Positions 36,521-46,325 are shown, numbered from the stretch's first letter. The stretch is 64,000 bases of DNA from Candidatus Marithrix sp. (GCA_016744775.1 JADGDS010000006.1:97952-161951); one strand, 5' to 3'. The notes: generated by a model from the letters alone, not told the origin. Program-made: numbers and translations.

Positions 36521-36955
36521 ATGGGTTTTTTTTCATTCGGTTCAAAACCAACAGAAACTTTCACTGAACAAGAAGCATTTTTAGCGATTGGATTAGCAAG
36601 TGCTGCTGCCAATGGTGATATTGATGAGTCAGACAAGAAAGCTATACTTGCTAACGTAATGCAAACAAGCATATTTGATGATTCATCAGAAGATGATTTA
36701 AATGAAATTTTTGAAAAATTAATGGGTAAATTAGAAAGTGAGGGTGTTGGTGGTTTAGTAGCTATAGCTAAAAGCAGTATGCCTGAAGATTTACGTGAAA
36801 GTGCATTTGTATGTGCTGTTGATATTACTCTTGCTGATGGTGAAATTGATGAAGATGAACAATCTCTATTAGAAGAATTGCAACAAGTTTTAGATATATC
36901 TGATGATCTTGGTGCTAAAATCTTAGAAGTTATGATGATAAAAAATCGCGCTTAA
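36521..36955 (+). CDS. TerB-like protein
   Basis: 144 residues, acidic and all-helical. The segments AFLAIGLASAAANGDIDESDKKAI and AVDITLADGEIDEDEQSLL carry the paired D-G-x-I-D/E-x-x-E motifs of TerB-like domains, which may bind metal. Such proteins are found in stress and tellurite resistance gene groups. A TAGGAGAAA site precedes the ATG. No other ter genes are nearby, so the role here is unknown. Confidence 0.8.
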   Translation: MGFFSFGSKPTETFTEQEAFLAIGLASAAANGDIDESDKKAILANVMQTSIFDDSSEDDLNEIFEKLMGKLESEGVGGLVAIAKSSMPEDLRESAFVCAVDITLADGEIDEDEQSLLEELQQVLDISDDLGAKILEVMMIKNRA

Positions 36956-36997
36956 AAAAAAAGCCGCTCAACCCCGAAGGGAAGAGTGGCTTTAAGA
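36951..36997 (-). terminator. Rho-independent terminator for the ATPase-TPR-SPOR gene
   Basis: Read on the minus strand, AAAGCCACTC pairs with GAGCGGCTTT across a loop and is followed by an unbroken run of T. It lies about 170 bases after the stop at 37167. Its position directly after the TerB-like stop suggests it may work in both directions. The gap 36998-37166 contains no gene that I can see. Confidence 0.8.
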
Positions 36998-37166
36998 CAT
37001 TAAGGAGGATCACTTTCTAATATAGCAATAGCAATGCCATTTAATGAAATTAAATATCTTTATTACTAAAAACAGTAGTTTATATAAAATAAGCATAAAA
37101 CTATTAATCTGCATTTAGTCATAAAAACTGCTTAAAAATTGACATGTGATGATGAAATGACAAGGA

Positions 37167-39419
37167 TTATGATCCACCACCATATTCAAAAGGTAAAACA
37201 CGCTGATTACGATATGGATCGCGTCTAATAAAGGCACCTTTAATTAAATCTAATTTCAGTAACCTTTTCCTTAATCTTCTTGCCGCTTTATAAGAATAAA
37301 AACCACTTGCAATAACTTCCCAAGCTCTACCTCGTTTATAAATATTATTTTCTGCTAATGTAGGTAATAAATCAGCTTGAGGATAAAATAGTTCTGGATA
37401 TTGATCTTGTATCGAAAACATATACTCATTTGCATCTTTTCTATTACGAAAAGTTCCAATAATTACTACTTGATGACCCTTTTGCATTCGTAATAAAAAT
37501 TTACCCAAATTTGTATTCTTAAATAACTTTAAAATAGAAGTCTTTAATAGAACTATATTTTCTTCTGCTTTTTTTAATTCTTTTTCAAGACTTTTCAATT
37601 TATCATGATAATTTGCTAATTCTTGTTCAAGTAAGTTATTATTATCAGTAGATTGTTCTAGTTCTTGTTCTAGTAAATTATTTTCAATAGATACATCTTT
37701 ATTAATAGTTGTTATAATTGTTTTTGTTTTTGATTCTGGTATCGAATAAATACCGATGGCAAAAATAACAAATAATAAGATAAATATAAAACCAAGCCCA
37801 AAAATTTGATAACGTTTTTGTTGTTGAAAGTTCTCAAAATCTTTTTTTAATTCAAAATAACGACTTCTTATTTTGAGTTCAATTTCTACAAGTTTTCTCT
37901 TAAAACCTAATTTTTCATAAACCTTAAGTGCAGTATTAAAATCTTCTGTCTCTAAAGCAGTATCAGCACGTTGTTCTAATATAGTTTTACGTTTATCGCT
38001 AGCTTCTGCTTGCGTAGGTTCCAGACTTAATATTTGTTCATATAATTGAACCTGTTCATCTTCATTATCGCTTAATTCAGCTAACTTTAATAAAACTTGT
38101 ATTAACCTTGAACGAGCAGCAAGTGGTTTATAATGATATAAGGTTTGTAAATGTTGCCTAGCTCTTTTAAATTGCCCTTGAGTTAATAAAATATCAGCTA
38201 GTAATTGCTGTGCTTTTAAATGATTAGGATTTGAATTAAGAGCCTCATTTAATCTATTAATAGATGTACTGAATTTTTCATCTTTATACGAATTGAGAGC
38301 GCGTTGAAATAAATTTTCTGCAATAGGATCAATAAGATCTAAATCATCTTGTATTCTATGTAGAGGTTTATTTTCCTTAATCCATCGGCGTATTAATTCA
38401 ATTTTAAAATAATAGCCATCGTCACGATATTCTAATAAATCCCAATCTTGCAGCAAACGAGGAGCATTTTGTAATTGCCTAATAAATACTCGTACACCAT
38501 TTTCATATAAGCACTTTTCTAAATTTGAATCATTAATAACTGGTTTTACAGCTTCAGCTATAGCTGCTGCTATTACTCGTTCTGCTGGAAGTAAGGCATC
38601 CCATAAATATTCTAAATATTTACCACTTACATCTAAAACATCAAAAATAACATTTTCTACATCAGCGATTTTGGCTATTGGCACATCTTTAGGCTGGTTT
38701 TTATGCAATTGTTGCCAAACTAAAGAGCAAATTTGTTGAGCCAATAAAGGATGCCCTTGTGAATATCGCCAAACGCAATCGACAACTTGTGTAGGCCATA
38801 TCAAAGTTTGATTTTGTTCTGAAATACTTACTAATTTACTAGTATTTTTTTTATTTAATAAGGAAACTAATTTGGTAGGTGGAACACCTTTAAATAAAGA
38901 AATCCCTAAAGTATCTAGGTCATCCATATTATAACCACTGGCAAAAATAAACTTTAAACCTTCTAATTCTAAGTTTAATACCTTACGTAAATAAGAAAAA
39001 AAATCAACAGCAGAAACTGACTTAAACTCATCAAATAATAGTATTGTTGTACTATTTTTTGGTAATATATTTGGCAACCAAGTATTAATAAAACTAGTTT
39101 TAGGATGCTCACCTAAATTTGGAATTTTTTGATTGAATTTATGAGCAATACTTAATGCTAATTCATCAATAAATTCAAACACAGATAAAGCTGTTTTATC
39201 ACTAAGGTCAAAGTAAATTGGATAGTGATCTTTATTAGTGGATAATTCAGTAGTTAAATGTTGTAATAATGAAGTTTTACCTATGCCTCTTTGACCATGT
39301 AAAACTATAGCATTATCCTTCTTGCTGTGTAACATTTGTACGACTTCACGTACAATGTTAGTGCGTCCAACAAAACTATCACCAACAGGATCAGTAGTTA
39401 TATATGGATTTTTACTCAT
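37167..39419 (-). CDS. Inner-membrane AAA ATPase with TPR, coiled-coil and SPOR-like domains
   Basis: 750 residues from the ATG at 39419 (MSKNPYITTDPVG); longer starts run into ampD. The AAA domain has Walker A GQRGIGKTSLL and Walker B TTILLFDEFKS. TPR-like helices follow (SINRLNEALNSNPNHLKAQQLLADILLTQG). A membrane helix (IFGLGFIFILLFVIFAIGIY) and a coiled coil lead to a SPOR-like C-terminus (VVIIGTFRNRKDANEY). The ATPase would be cytoplasmic and the SPOR part periplasmic, where it could bind denuded peptidoglycan. It is divergent from ampD with only 14 bases between the starts. Confidence 0.82.
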   Translation of the reverse strand: MSKNPYITTDPVGDSFVGRTNIVREVVQMLHSKKDNAIVLHGQRGIGKTSLLQHLTTELSTNKDHYPIYFDLSDKTALSVFEFIDELALSIAHKFNQKIPNLGEHPKTSFINTWLPNILPKNSTTILLFDEFKSVSAVDFFSYLRKVLNLELEGLKFIFASGYNMDDLDTLGISLFKGVPPTKLVSLLNKKNTSKLVSISEQNQTLIWPTQVVDCVWRYSQGHPLLAQQICSLVWQQLHKNQPKDVPIAKIADVENVIFDVLDVSGKYLEYLWDALLPAERVIAAAIAEAVKPVINDSNLEKCLYENGVRVFIRQLQNAPRLLQDWDLLEYRDDGYYFKIELIRRWIKENKPLHRIQDDLDLIDPIAENLFQRALNSYKDEKFSTSINRLNEALNSNPNHLKAQQLLADILLTQGQFKRARQHLQTLYHYKPLAARSRLIQVLLKLAELSDNEDEQVQLYEQILSLEPTQAEASDKRKTILEQRADTALETEDFNTALKVYEKLGFKRKLVEIELKIRSRYFELKKDFENFQQQKRYQIFGLGFIFILLFVIFAIGIYSIPESKTKTIITTINKDVSIENNLLEQELEQSTDNNNLLEQELANYHDKLKSLEKELKKAEENIVLLKTSILKLFKNTNLGKFLLRMQKGHQVVIIGTFRNRKDANEYMFSIQDQYPELFYPQADLLPTLAENNIYKRGRAWEVIASGFYSYKAARRLRKRLLKLDLIKGAFIRRDPYRNQRVLPFEYGGGS

Positions 39420-39433
39420 AAGGTTGAAATTAT

Positions 39434-39979
39434 ATGAAAATAGATAAAAATAATGCTTGGATAGAAAACATCTATCATAATCCTTCTCCAAATTATGATC
39501 AGCGTCCAATTGGAACTGAAATTGAATTATTAGTTATTCATGCGATTAGTTTACCGCCTAATGAATTTGGTGGTCAATTCATTGATCAATTATTTACCAA
39601 TAGTTTAGATGCAAATGCTCATTCTTCTTTTGCTGAAATAGCTCATTTACGTGTGTCTAGTCATTTATTAATTAGACGTAATGGCGATATTATTCAATAT
39701 GTATCTTTACAGCAACGAGCATGGCACGCTGGTGTATCAAGTTTTGCTGGGCGCGAACGTTGTAATGATTTTTCAATTGGCATTGAACTTGAAGGTTGTG
39801 ATAGTATTGCTTACACAGATAAACAATATCAACAATTAATTAAAACCGTAAAATTATTACAAGAAGTATGGCCGATATTGACTCCTGATCGTATTGTCGG
39901 TCATTGTGATATTGCCCCCGGGCGTAAAACTGATCCCGGACCTTTTTTTGATTGGGAACGTTTAAAAAATGGACTTTAA
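39434..39979 (+). CDS. ampD: 1,6-anhydro-N-acetylmuramyl-L-alanine amidase
   Basis: 181 residues, the usual AmpD length, without a signal peptide, so cytoplasmic. The zinc-site regions are visible: LVIHAISLPP near the start, and VGHCDIAPGRKTDPGPFFDW near the end with His and Asp ligands. The enzyme removes the stem peptide from anhydro-MurNAc during peptidoglycan recycling and feeds Mpl. Its 3' end overlaps the next gene by 11 bases, so the two are probably co-transcribed. Confidence 0.94.
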   Translation: MKIDKNNAWIENIYHNPSPNYDQRPIGTEIELLVIHAISLPPNEFGGQFIDQLFTNSLDANAHSSFAEIAHLRVSSHLLIRRNGDIIQYVSLQQRAWHAGVSSFAGRERCNDFSIGIELEGCDSIAYTDKQYQQLIKTVKLLQEVWPILTPDRIVGHCDIAPGRKTDPGPFFDWERLKNGL

Positions 39980-40793
39980 ACATGCAATAGTTACTGGTGC
40001 TAGTAGCCAAATAGGTAGATTTTTATTGCCACATATTCAAGCTGCTGGATTTGAAATTACAGCCATCAGTAGGCAAGAACCAATTAATAAAGCTTGGTTG
40101 CAAATCGATATTACTAAAAATATTTTACCTGTTAAGAGTAAAATTCTATTTCATATCGCGCCATTGCCATTATTACCACAATTATTAGCTAATTCTAATA
40201 TTAAACGAGTAATTACTTTTAGTTCAACTAGTCGTTTTAGTAAAACTTCATCTTCTGATGTTAAAGAACAACAAATAGCGGCGCAATTAACTGAAGCTGA
40301 AACGCAAGTAATAGAGTTATGTGAACAACAACAAATTGCATGGACAATATTTCGCCCTACCCTAATTTATGGTTGTGGTATTGATAAAAATGTAAGTTTT
40401 ATCGCCGAATTCATTCGCCGCTTTGGTTTTTTTCCAGTCATTGGAAAAGGTATAGGATTACGACAACCTGTACATGCAGACGATTTAGCCATCGCTTGCC
40501 TTCAAGCCTATAATTCCTCTATCACAATAAATAAAACATATAATTTAAGTGGTGGGCAAACACTGACTTATCGTGATATGGTTGAAGAAATTTTTTATAG
40601 CCTTGGTAAAAAACCGCGTATCATATCAATTCCATTATTTGTATTTAAAATATTGATTCATAGCATTACTTGGTTGCCAAAATTTTCTCACTTATCAACA
40701 GCCATGGTTACAAGGATAAATCAAAACCTATGTTTTGACCATACAGCGGCGTATAATGATTTTGGTTATCAACCCAGAACATTTAATCCTTAA
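39969..40793 (+). CDS. NAD-dependent sugar epimerase/dehydratase (extended SDR)
   Basis: 274 residues with an N-terminal dinucleotide-binding motif TGASSQIGRF. The later motif FRPTLIYGCGIDKNVSF belongs to extended SDR sugar-nucleotide enzymes. The classical YxxxK catalytic motif is not obvious, so activity is uncertain. Being next to a WecA/WbpL-like transferase suggests reduction or epimerisation of a UDP-sugar used to start a surface polysaccharide. Confidence 0.75.
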   Translation: MDFKHAIVTGASSQIGRFLLPHIQAAGFEITAISRQEPINKAWLQIDITKNILPVKSKILFHIAPLPLLPQLLANSNIKRVITFSSTSRFSKTSSSDVKEQQIAAQLTEAETQVIELCEQQQIAWTIFRPTLIYGCGIDKNVSFIAEFIRRFGFFPVIGKGIGLRQPVHADDLAIACLQAYNSSITINKTYNLSGGQTLTYRDMVEEIFYSLGKKPRIISIPLFVFKILIHSITWLPKFSHLSTAMVTRINQNLCFDHTAAYNDFGYQPRTFNP

Positions 40794-40805
40794 CCGAGAA
40801 ATAAC

Positions 40806-41840
40806 ATGATTTCCAGTTTAATTATGGTGGCTTTTTTAGTCTCCGCATTTTTAACATTATATTTCAGTTTTCCAGAAACGCGCTTACGTTTCCTTGATAA
40901 ACCAAATAAACGTTCATTACATAAAGCTCCAACTCCTGCCACAGGTGGAATTGCAATCTTAAGTGCATTAAGTATTTCCACTTTGATTGCCAGTCAATAT
41001 TATACTCCAACGCCAGATTTTGTTTGGATTTGGATAGGAACATTTGTGATTGCAGCTATTTCTTTTATAGATGATTGTAAGCCTATTTCTCCTTCCTTTC
41101 GCTTAGTAATACATTTTTTTGCCGCCTTTCTTTTATTATCGCAAGGTAGATTTGGATTAACATATGAGCTATTACCCGGCATCATTTGGACATGGGAATC
41201 AATTTTACAACTAAGTTTTTCTTTCTTATTTGTGGTATGGATGCTGAACTTATATAATTTTATGGATGGTATCGATGGCTTTGCCGGAGGGATGACGCTA
41301 TTTGGTTTTACTACTTTTGCTTTCTTGGGTTATTTAGCTGATAATCAATTTTTTATGATAATGAGCTTAATTATTACCGCAGCAAATAGTGGTTTTTTAG
41401 TATTAAATTTTCCACCTGCTAGAATTTTTATGGGTGATGTTGGTTCATCTAGTTTGGGTTTTTTAGCGGCAGCTTTTAGCTTATGGGGAAGTCGAGAAGG
41501 AATTTTTCCTTTATGGATTGCAATGCTTTTATTTTCACCATTTATAGTAGATGCTACTGTTACTTTAATACGGCGTTTATTAAGGAAAGAAAAAATTTGG
41601 TTGCCACATAAAACGCATTATTATCAACGTTTAGTTCAATTAGGTTGGGGGCATAAACGTACTTTGTTATGGCAATATGTCTTAATGACGGCTTGTAGTA
41701 TTTCAGCCTTATTTGCACTTAATTTAAGTCCACAGGCACAATGGATATTATTAATATTTTGGGCGATAATTTATATGTTATTAATCTATTTTATTAATTA
41801 TTTAGAAAGTCAAAAAAAATATTTAGAAAATTTAAAATAA
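40806..41840 (+). CDS. WecA/MraY-superfamily UDP-sugar:undecaprenyl-phosphate transferase
   Basis: 344 residues with about ten membrane helices. Family motifs are present: ATGGIAIL, FIDDCKPIS, NLYNFMDGIDGFAGG and FMGDVGSSSLGF, and the cytoplasmic loop motif PHKTHYYQRL. It transfers a sugar phosphate to undecaprenyl phosphate at the inner membrane, starting an O-antigen or other polysaccharide. It is not MraY itself, which would lie in the mur cluster. The pairing with the SDR gene upstream resembles the wbpV-wbpL arrangement. Confidence 0.88.
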   Translation: MISSLIMVAFLVSAFLTLYFSFPETRLRFLDKPNKRSLHKAPTPATGGIAILSALSISTLIASQYYTPTPDFVWIWIGTFVIAAISFIDDCKPISPSFRLVIHFFAAFLLLSQGRFGLTYELLPGIIWTWESILQLSFSFLFVVWMLNLYNFMDGIDGFAGGMTLFGFTTFAFLGYLADNQFFMIMSLIITAANSGFLVLNFPPARIFMGDVGSSSLGFLAAAFSLWGSREGIFPLWIAMLLFSPFIVDATVTLIRRLLRKEKIWLPHKTHYYQRLVQLGWGHKRTLLWQYVLMTACSISALFALNLSPQAQWILLIFWAIIYMLLIYFINYLESQKKYLENLK

Positions 41841-41845
41841 GTGGT

Positions 41846-41909
41846 AAGCCCCCCTAACCCCCCTAAAGGGGGGGAATGTATTTACCCCCTTTAGGGGGTT
41901 AGGGGGGCT
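41846..41909. repeat. C-rich/G-rich palindrome between convergent genes
   Basis: AAGCCCCCCTAACCCCCC and the complementary GGGGGTTAGGGGGGCTT form a long hairpin in the 75-bp gap between the WecA-like gene and rpoH. It could serve as a bidirectional transcription block. Confidence 0.7.
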
Positions 41910-41915
41910 TTATGT

Positions 41916-42773
41916 TTAATTCATATATTTTTTTAGCTTATTAATAGCATTATTTTCTATTTGACGTATTCTTTCTGCTGAAATATTATATGTATTTGCT
42001 AATTCTTGTAAGGTTACTTTATCTTCAGTTAACCAACGTTTCTGTACAATATCTTGACTACGTTCATCTAATTTTTTAAAAGCTGTTTGTAATAGTATAT
42101 GATTATGATTTTCCCAATCATTTTGTTCTACTAAAACGGCAGGATCATAACGTTTATCTTCTAAATAAGTAGCAGGTGTAAAGTTTTCATCATCATCACT
42201 ATCATTTGGTGCATCAAATGCTATATCATGAGCACTTAGACGCTTTTCCATTTCTAATACATCTTTCTGAGTTACACCTAAATCCTTAGCTACATGATCA
42301 ATTTCTTTGGCTGAAAACCAACCGACACGTTTTTTCATTCTACGTAAATTGAAAAATAATTTACGTTGTGCTTTAGTAGTTACTACCTTAACAATTCGCC
42401 AATTGCGTAAAATAAATTCATGAATTTCAGCACGTATCCAGTGTACAGCAAATGATACTAAACGCACACCAACATCAGGATCAAAACGTTTGACGGCTTT
42501 CATTAAGCCGATATTACCTTCTTGGATTAAATCCGCTTCAGCTAAGCCATATCCACGATAACTTTTTGCGATATATAGTACAAATCGTAGATGTGACATT
42601 ACTAATTGTCTAGCGGCTTCAAGATTATTCTCTTTTTTAAGATCCTGAGCTAATTCCTGTTCTTCTTCAATAGTTAAAATTGGAATTGATTTAACTGTTT
42701 TCGCATAACTTTCAACTTCTTGACTTAAAACAGCAGGTAGGCTATTAGTTTTTAAAGTTAATGCTGTTGACAT
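41916..42773 (-). CDS. rpoH: RNA polymerase sigma factor RpoH (sigma-32)
   Basis: 285 residues from the ATG at 42773 (MSTALTLKTNSLPAV), the expected start; GGAGA lies upstream. Region 2 shows as LVMSHLRFVLYIAKSYRGYGLAEADLIQEGNIGLMKAV. The RpoH box QRKLFFNLRRMKK is present, and region 4 is TLQELANTYNISAERIRQIENNAI. It directs RNA polymerase to heat-shock promoters and is normally held in check by DnaK/DnaJ and FtsH. ftsX/ftsE do not precede it; two V4R-like genes do. Confidence 0.96.
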   Translation of the reverse strand: MSTALTLKTNSLPAVLSQEVESYAKTVKSIPILTIEEEQELAQDLKKENNLEAARQLVMSHLRFVLYIAKSYRGYGLAEADLIQEGNIGLMKAVKRFDPDVGVRLVSFAVHWIRAEIHEFILRNWRIVKVVTTKAQRKLFFNLRRMKKRVGWFSAKEIDHVAKDLGVTQKDVLEMEKRLSAHDIAFDAPNDSDDDENFTPATYLEDKRYDPAVLVEQNDWENHNHILLQTAFKKLDERSQDIVQKRWLTEDKVTLQELANTYNISAERIRQIENNAINKLKKYMN

Positions 42774-42840
42774 AATTGTTGTGTCTCCAATTCTTTGAGT
42801 GCTATTATTTATATACAATATATATATTACCAGAAATAAT

Positions 42841-43365
42841 TCAAGTCATTAAATATTGGAATTCACATTTGTTCATTTCAACATCTCTATTTACCCATTG
42901 GATTCTTTTTACATTTTTCAATGGCTTTAGAAATTCTTCAGCTAAACCCCAGCCCAGCCAACAAATAGCATGTTCTGTTGGCTGTAAATTATTTTCCGCT
43001 AATACTTCATAAAATACACAGTTACAAGTAGATACTTTATCAGCTTCTGTTTCAATATGACTAGCATAACCAAAATCATTGACAGCATATTTTAAGATAG
43101 AATCCCATTTATCTTGAGGATTTTCTTGCATCAATTTTTTGGCTAATTTGTGACCTACTTCTTTTAAGATTGCGCAAGCACCTTTTTGTCCTAAAATATT
43201 TTGAGCTTCTTCAGCAAAAGCATAGGCAAATGCCTTGCCAGAGATATTTTCATCCTGAGAACAACGTGTGGATAATATTTCAACACTTTTCTTACCTATA
43301 ACATCTTGCATTAATTCTGACATGATAGTTATCACTTCAGAATTAATTTCACCTTTAATATCCAT
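42841..43365 (-). CDS. V4R-like cysteine-containing protein, copy 1
   Basis: 174 residues, very similar to its upstream neighbour. Conserved features are CNCVFYEVLAENN, HAICWLGWGLAEEFL and a final NKCEFQYLM that resembles the closing C-x-F motif of V4R domains. The cysteines could bind metal. It is cytoplasmic, with no signal peptide. It lies 67 bp upstream of rpoH on the same strand. The family name is a pattern-based guess. Confidence 0.6.
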   Translation of the reverse strand: MDIKGEINSEVITIMSELMQDVIGKKSVEILSTRCSQDENISGKAFAYAFAEEAQNILGQKGACAILKEVGHKLAKKLMQENPQDKWDSILKYAVNDFGYASHIETEADKVSTCNCVFYEVLAENNLQPTEHAICWLGWGLAEEFLKPLKNVKRIQWVNRDVEMNKCEFQYLMT

Positions 43366-43448
43366 TAGTTCCCACCTTAAGAATAGAAGAGATATAAATA
43401 AAACTATTGGTCAATAAGCTTAATTTTAATTATATAGAATTTAAGCTA

Positions 43449-43973
43449 TTATGACATTAAATATTGGAACTCACATTTGTTCATTTCAACATCTCTATTT
43501 ACCCATTGGATTCTTTTTACATTTTTCAATGGCTTGAGAAATTCTTCAACTAAACCCCAGCCAAACCAACAAACTGCATGTTCTGTTGCTTGTAAATTAT
43601 TTTCAACTAATGTGTCATAAAATACACAATTACAAATAGATGCTTTATCACACTGTGTTTCAATATGACTAGCAAAGCCAAAATCATTTACAGCACATTT
43701 TAATATATTATCCCATTTTTCTGCTGGGTATTTTTGCATCAATTTTTTGGCAAAATTACGTCCTACTTCTTTTAAAGTTATACAACCGCCTTTTTGTCCT
43801 AAAATATTTTGGGCTTCTTCAGCAAAAGCATAGACAAACGCCTTGCCAGAGACGTTATTATCCTGCAAACAGCGTTTGGATAGAATATCCACACTTTTTT
43901 TGCCTATAACATCTTGCATTAATTCCGCAATGGTATTAATGACTTCTTGATTAATTTCACCTTTAATATCCAT
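43449..43973 (-). CDS. V4R-like cysteine-containing protein, copy 2
   Basis: 174 residues, aligning with copy 1 over the full length without gaps. All positions in CNCVFYDTLVENN, HAVCWFGWGLVEEFL and the last 30 residues correspond. The upstream sequences are also related (CCTTAA followed by a purine-rich GATATAAAT stretch), so the duplication included the promoter. The first copy may have its own promoter in the 83-bp gap. Confidence 0.6.
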   Translation of the reverse strand: MDIKGEINQEVINTIAELMQDVIGKKSVDILSKRCLQDNNVSGKAFVYAFAEEAQNILGQKGGCITLKEVGRNFAKKLMQKYPAEKWDNILKCAVNDFGFASHIETQCDKASICNCVFYDTLVENNLQATEHAVCWFGWGLVEEFLKPLKNVKRIQWVNRDVEMNKCEFQYLMS

Positions 43974-44123
43974 TAATTCCTACCTTAAAAAATGAAAGAT
44001 ATATAAATGAAGTTATTGGTTAATAGCTTCTTAAAAATTATCAATTTGTTAATTGTCTTTGTATTTCAAATAAAATATTGTTATTATTATTATTTAAATA
44101 GTAATGCCAGAAAGGAGTTCAAT

Positions 44124-46307
44124 ATGAACAAGACCAAACGTTATATTGCTCTCTTCAGTCTTCATGGCTTAGTACGTGGAGAAAATATAGAATTAGGGAG
44201 AGACGCGGATACTGGCGGACAAATTAAATATGTCGTAGAACTTGCACGAGAATTGGGTAAGCATAAGCAAGTTAGTCGTGTTGATTTGTTCACTCGTCAA
44301 GTAATTGACGCTAAAGTAAGTGATGATTATGCTAAACCGATTGAAGAAATAGGTAAAAATGCGAATATTATTCGATTGCCATGTGGTCCAAAACGTTATT
44401 TAAGAAAAGAAGTTTTATGGAATTATTTAGAAAGTTTTATTGATCAAGTTTTACCATATTTTCGGCAATTAGGACAAATACCAGATGTTATTCATGGACA
44501 TTATGCTGATGCAGGTTATGTTGGTTCAACCTTAGCTCATTTACTAGAAGTACCATTTATTTTCACTGGTCATTCTTTAGGTTTAGTCAAAAAAGCGCGA
44601 ATGCTTGAAAAAGGCATGAGCATGATTCAACTTAAAGAAAAATATAATATTAGTTATCGGATTGAAGCTGAAGAAAGGGCATTAAATGTTGCTTCAATGG
44701 TTGTTACTAGTACACATCAAGAAATTCAGGATCAATACGAATTCTATCAGCATTACGAACCAGATAAAATGCTTGTGATTCCACCGGGTGTTGATCTGGA
44801 ACGCTTTTATCACGTTAAAAATTATCAAGCTGATACACATATCATAGAAAAATTATCACCTTTTCTAAGAAACCCTAATAAACCTATAATTTTAGCCTTA
44901 TCGCGGGCTGATGATAGAAAAAATATCCCTGCTTTAATTCAGGCTTATGGTGAAAATCATGAATTACAAGAGCTTGCAAATCTAGTCATTATTGCTGGCA
45001 ATCGCGATGATTTAAAACATTTAAATAAAAGCAGCTTACAAATTTGGAAACAAATTTTATATCAGATTGATCTATATAATCTCTATGGGCGTGTAGCTTA
45101 TCCTAAACAGCATCAATCTAATGATGTGCCAGAATTTTTTCGTTTAGCAGCGGCATTAAAAGGCGTTTTTGTTAATCCGGCATTAACTGAACCTTTTGGA
45201 TTAACATTAATTGAAGCCGCTGCAACTGGATTACCTATAATTGCTACTAATGATGGTGGTCCAATAGATATTATTAATAATTGTAATAATGGATTATTAA
45301 TTAATCCTTTAGATACCCAATCTATAGGAGAAGCCTTAGTTACTGCTTTATCAAATAATACACAATGGCAATTCTGGTCAAAACAAGGAATTGCCGGAGT
45401 TAAAAAATATTATTCATGGTCTAATCATGTAAACCAATATCTAACAAACTTAGATAAACTCATCACTAAATTACCTAGCACCACAATTTATCGACAAGGC
45501 TTAATATCACATCATAAAAAAAGGCATTTAGGTTTACCAAAACTACCACTAATCCAAAGGTTTATAATTACAGATATTGATCAAACATTAATTGGTGATG
45601 CAGATGCACTGGAAGAATTTCTTGAATTTTTAGACAATGCCGGTGATAACTTTAGTTTTGGTATTGCCACCGCTCATAAATTAGAACAGGCATTACAGTT
45701 ATTAGAGCAATGGAATGTGCCGCTGCCAGAAGTTTTAATTACTTCAGTAGGTACTGAAATTTATTATGGTTCTGATTTAAAAGACACTGGTTGGGAAAAA
45801 CATATTAATTATAGATGGGAACCTGAAGCCTTAAAAAAAGCATTATCAACTATTGACGGAATACAATTACAAGATGATAAATATCAAGATGAATTTAAAA
45901 TTAGTTATGTAATAGATAAAGAAATGATGGAACCAAAAATTCTCCGTCGCGCTAAATTTGTCAAATGTTTACGAGAAAAACATTTATTAGCAAATGTGAT
46001 TATGACTTATAATCAACATCTGGATTTATTACCAATTAGAGCCTCTAAAGGTTTAGCAGTACGTTATTTAGCAAATCGTTGGGGATTGCCAATGGCACAA
46101 TTTCTGGTGGCAGGCGATTCAGGTAATGATGAAGATATGTTAAAAGGTGATGCACTTGGTGTCATAGTTGGTAACTATAGTAGTGAATTAGACAAATTAA
46201 AAACTAAACCTCGTATTTATTTTGCAAAAGCACATTATGCAAAAGGTATTTTAGAAGGTATCAAGCATTTTGGGTTTTTAAATAATACCTTAAATGTCGA
46301 ATATTAG
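44124..46307 (+). CDS. Sucrose-phosphate synthase with C-terminal sucrose-phosphatase-like HAD domain
   Basis: 727 residues from the ATG at 44124, supported by AAAGGAG seven bases before it; the reading frame is open upstream but without a site. The GT4 domain has SLHGLVRGENIELGRDADTGGQIKYVVELAREL and the nucleotide-sugar motif ALTEPFGLTLIEAAATGLP. A HAD phosphatase domain (about 505-727) starts with the nucleophile motif TDIDQTL and ends with AGDSGNDEDML. It should make sucrose-6-phosphate from UDP-glucose and fructose-6-phosphate, possibly removing the phosphate too. Sucrose would act as compatible solute or carbon store. Confidence 0.92.
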   Translation: MNKTKRYIALFSLHGLVRGENIELGRDADTGGQIKYVVELARELGKHKQVSRVDLFTRQVIDAKVSDDYAKPIEEIGKNANIIRLPCGPKRYLRKEVLWNYLESFIDQVLPYFRQLGQIPDVIHGHYADAGYVGSTLAHLLEVPFIFTGHSLGLVKKARMLEKGMSMIQLKEKYNISYRIEAEERALNVASMVVTSTHQEIQDQYEFYQHYEPDKMLVIPPGVDLERFYHVKNYQADTHIIEKLSPFLRNPNKPIILALSRADDRKNIPALIQAYGENHELQELANLVIIAGNRDDLKHLNKSSLQIWKQILYQIDLYNLYGRVAYPKQHQSNDVPEFFRLAAALKGVFVNPALTEPFGLTLIEAAATGLPIIATNDGGPIDIINNCNNGLLINPLDTQSIGEALVTALSNNTQWQFWSKQGIAGVKKYYSWSNHVNQYLTNLDKLITKLPSTTIYRQGLISHHKKRHLGLPKLPLIQRFIITDIDQTLIGDADALEEFLEFLDNAGDNFSFGIATAHKLEQALQLLEQWNVPLPEVLITSVGTEIYYGSDLKDTGWEKHINYRWEPEALKKALSTIDGIQLQDDKYQDEFKISYVIDKEMMEPKILRRAKFVKCLREKHLLANVIMTYNQHLDLLPIRASKGLAVRYLANRWGLPMAQFLVAGDSGNDEDMLKGDALGVIVGNYSSELDKLKTKPRIYFAKAHYAKGILEGIKHFGFLNNTLNVEY

Positions 46308-46325
46308 AAATTTCTAATATTCGAC
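46296..46325 (+). terminator. Perfect 30-bp palindrome after sucrose-phosphate synthase
   Basis: GTCGAATATTAGAAA pairs perfectly with TTTCTAATATTCGAC, spanning the stop codon. There is no loop and no long U-tract, so it may be a terminator or a regulatory hairpin. Confidence 0.55.

Noticed and set aside
37167..39509. Start of the ATPase-TPR-SPOR protein at 39509
   Set aside because: It would overlap ampD by 76 bases in antisense; MSKNPYITTDPVG at 39419 aligns better with the beginning of the ATPase domain.
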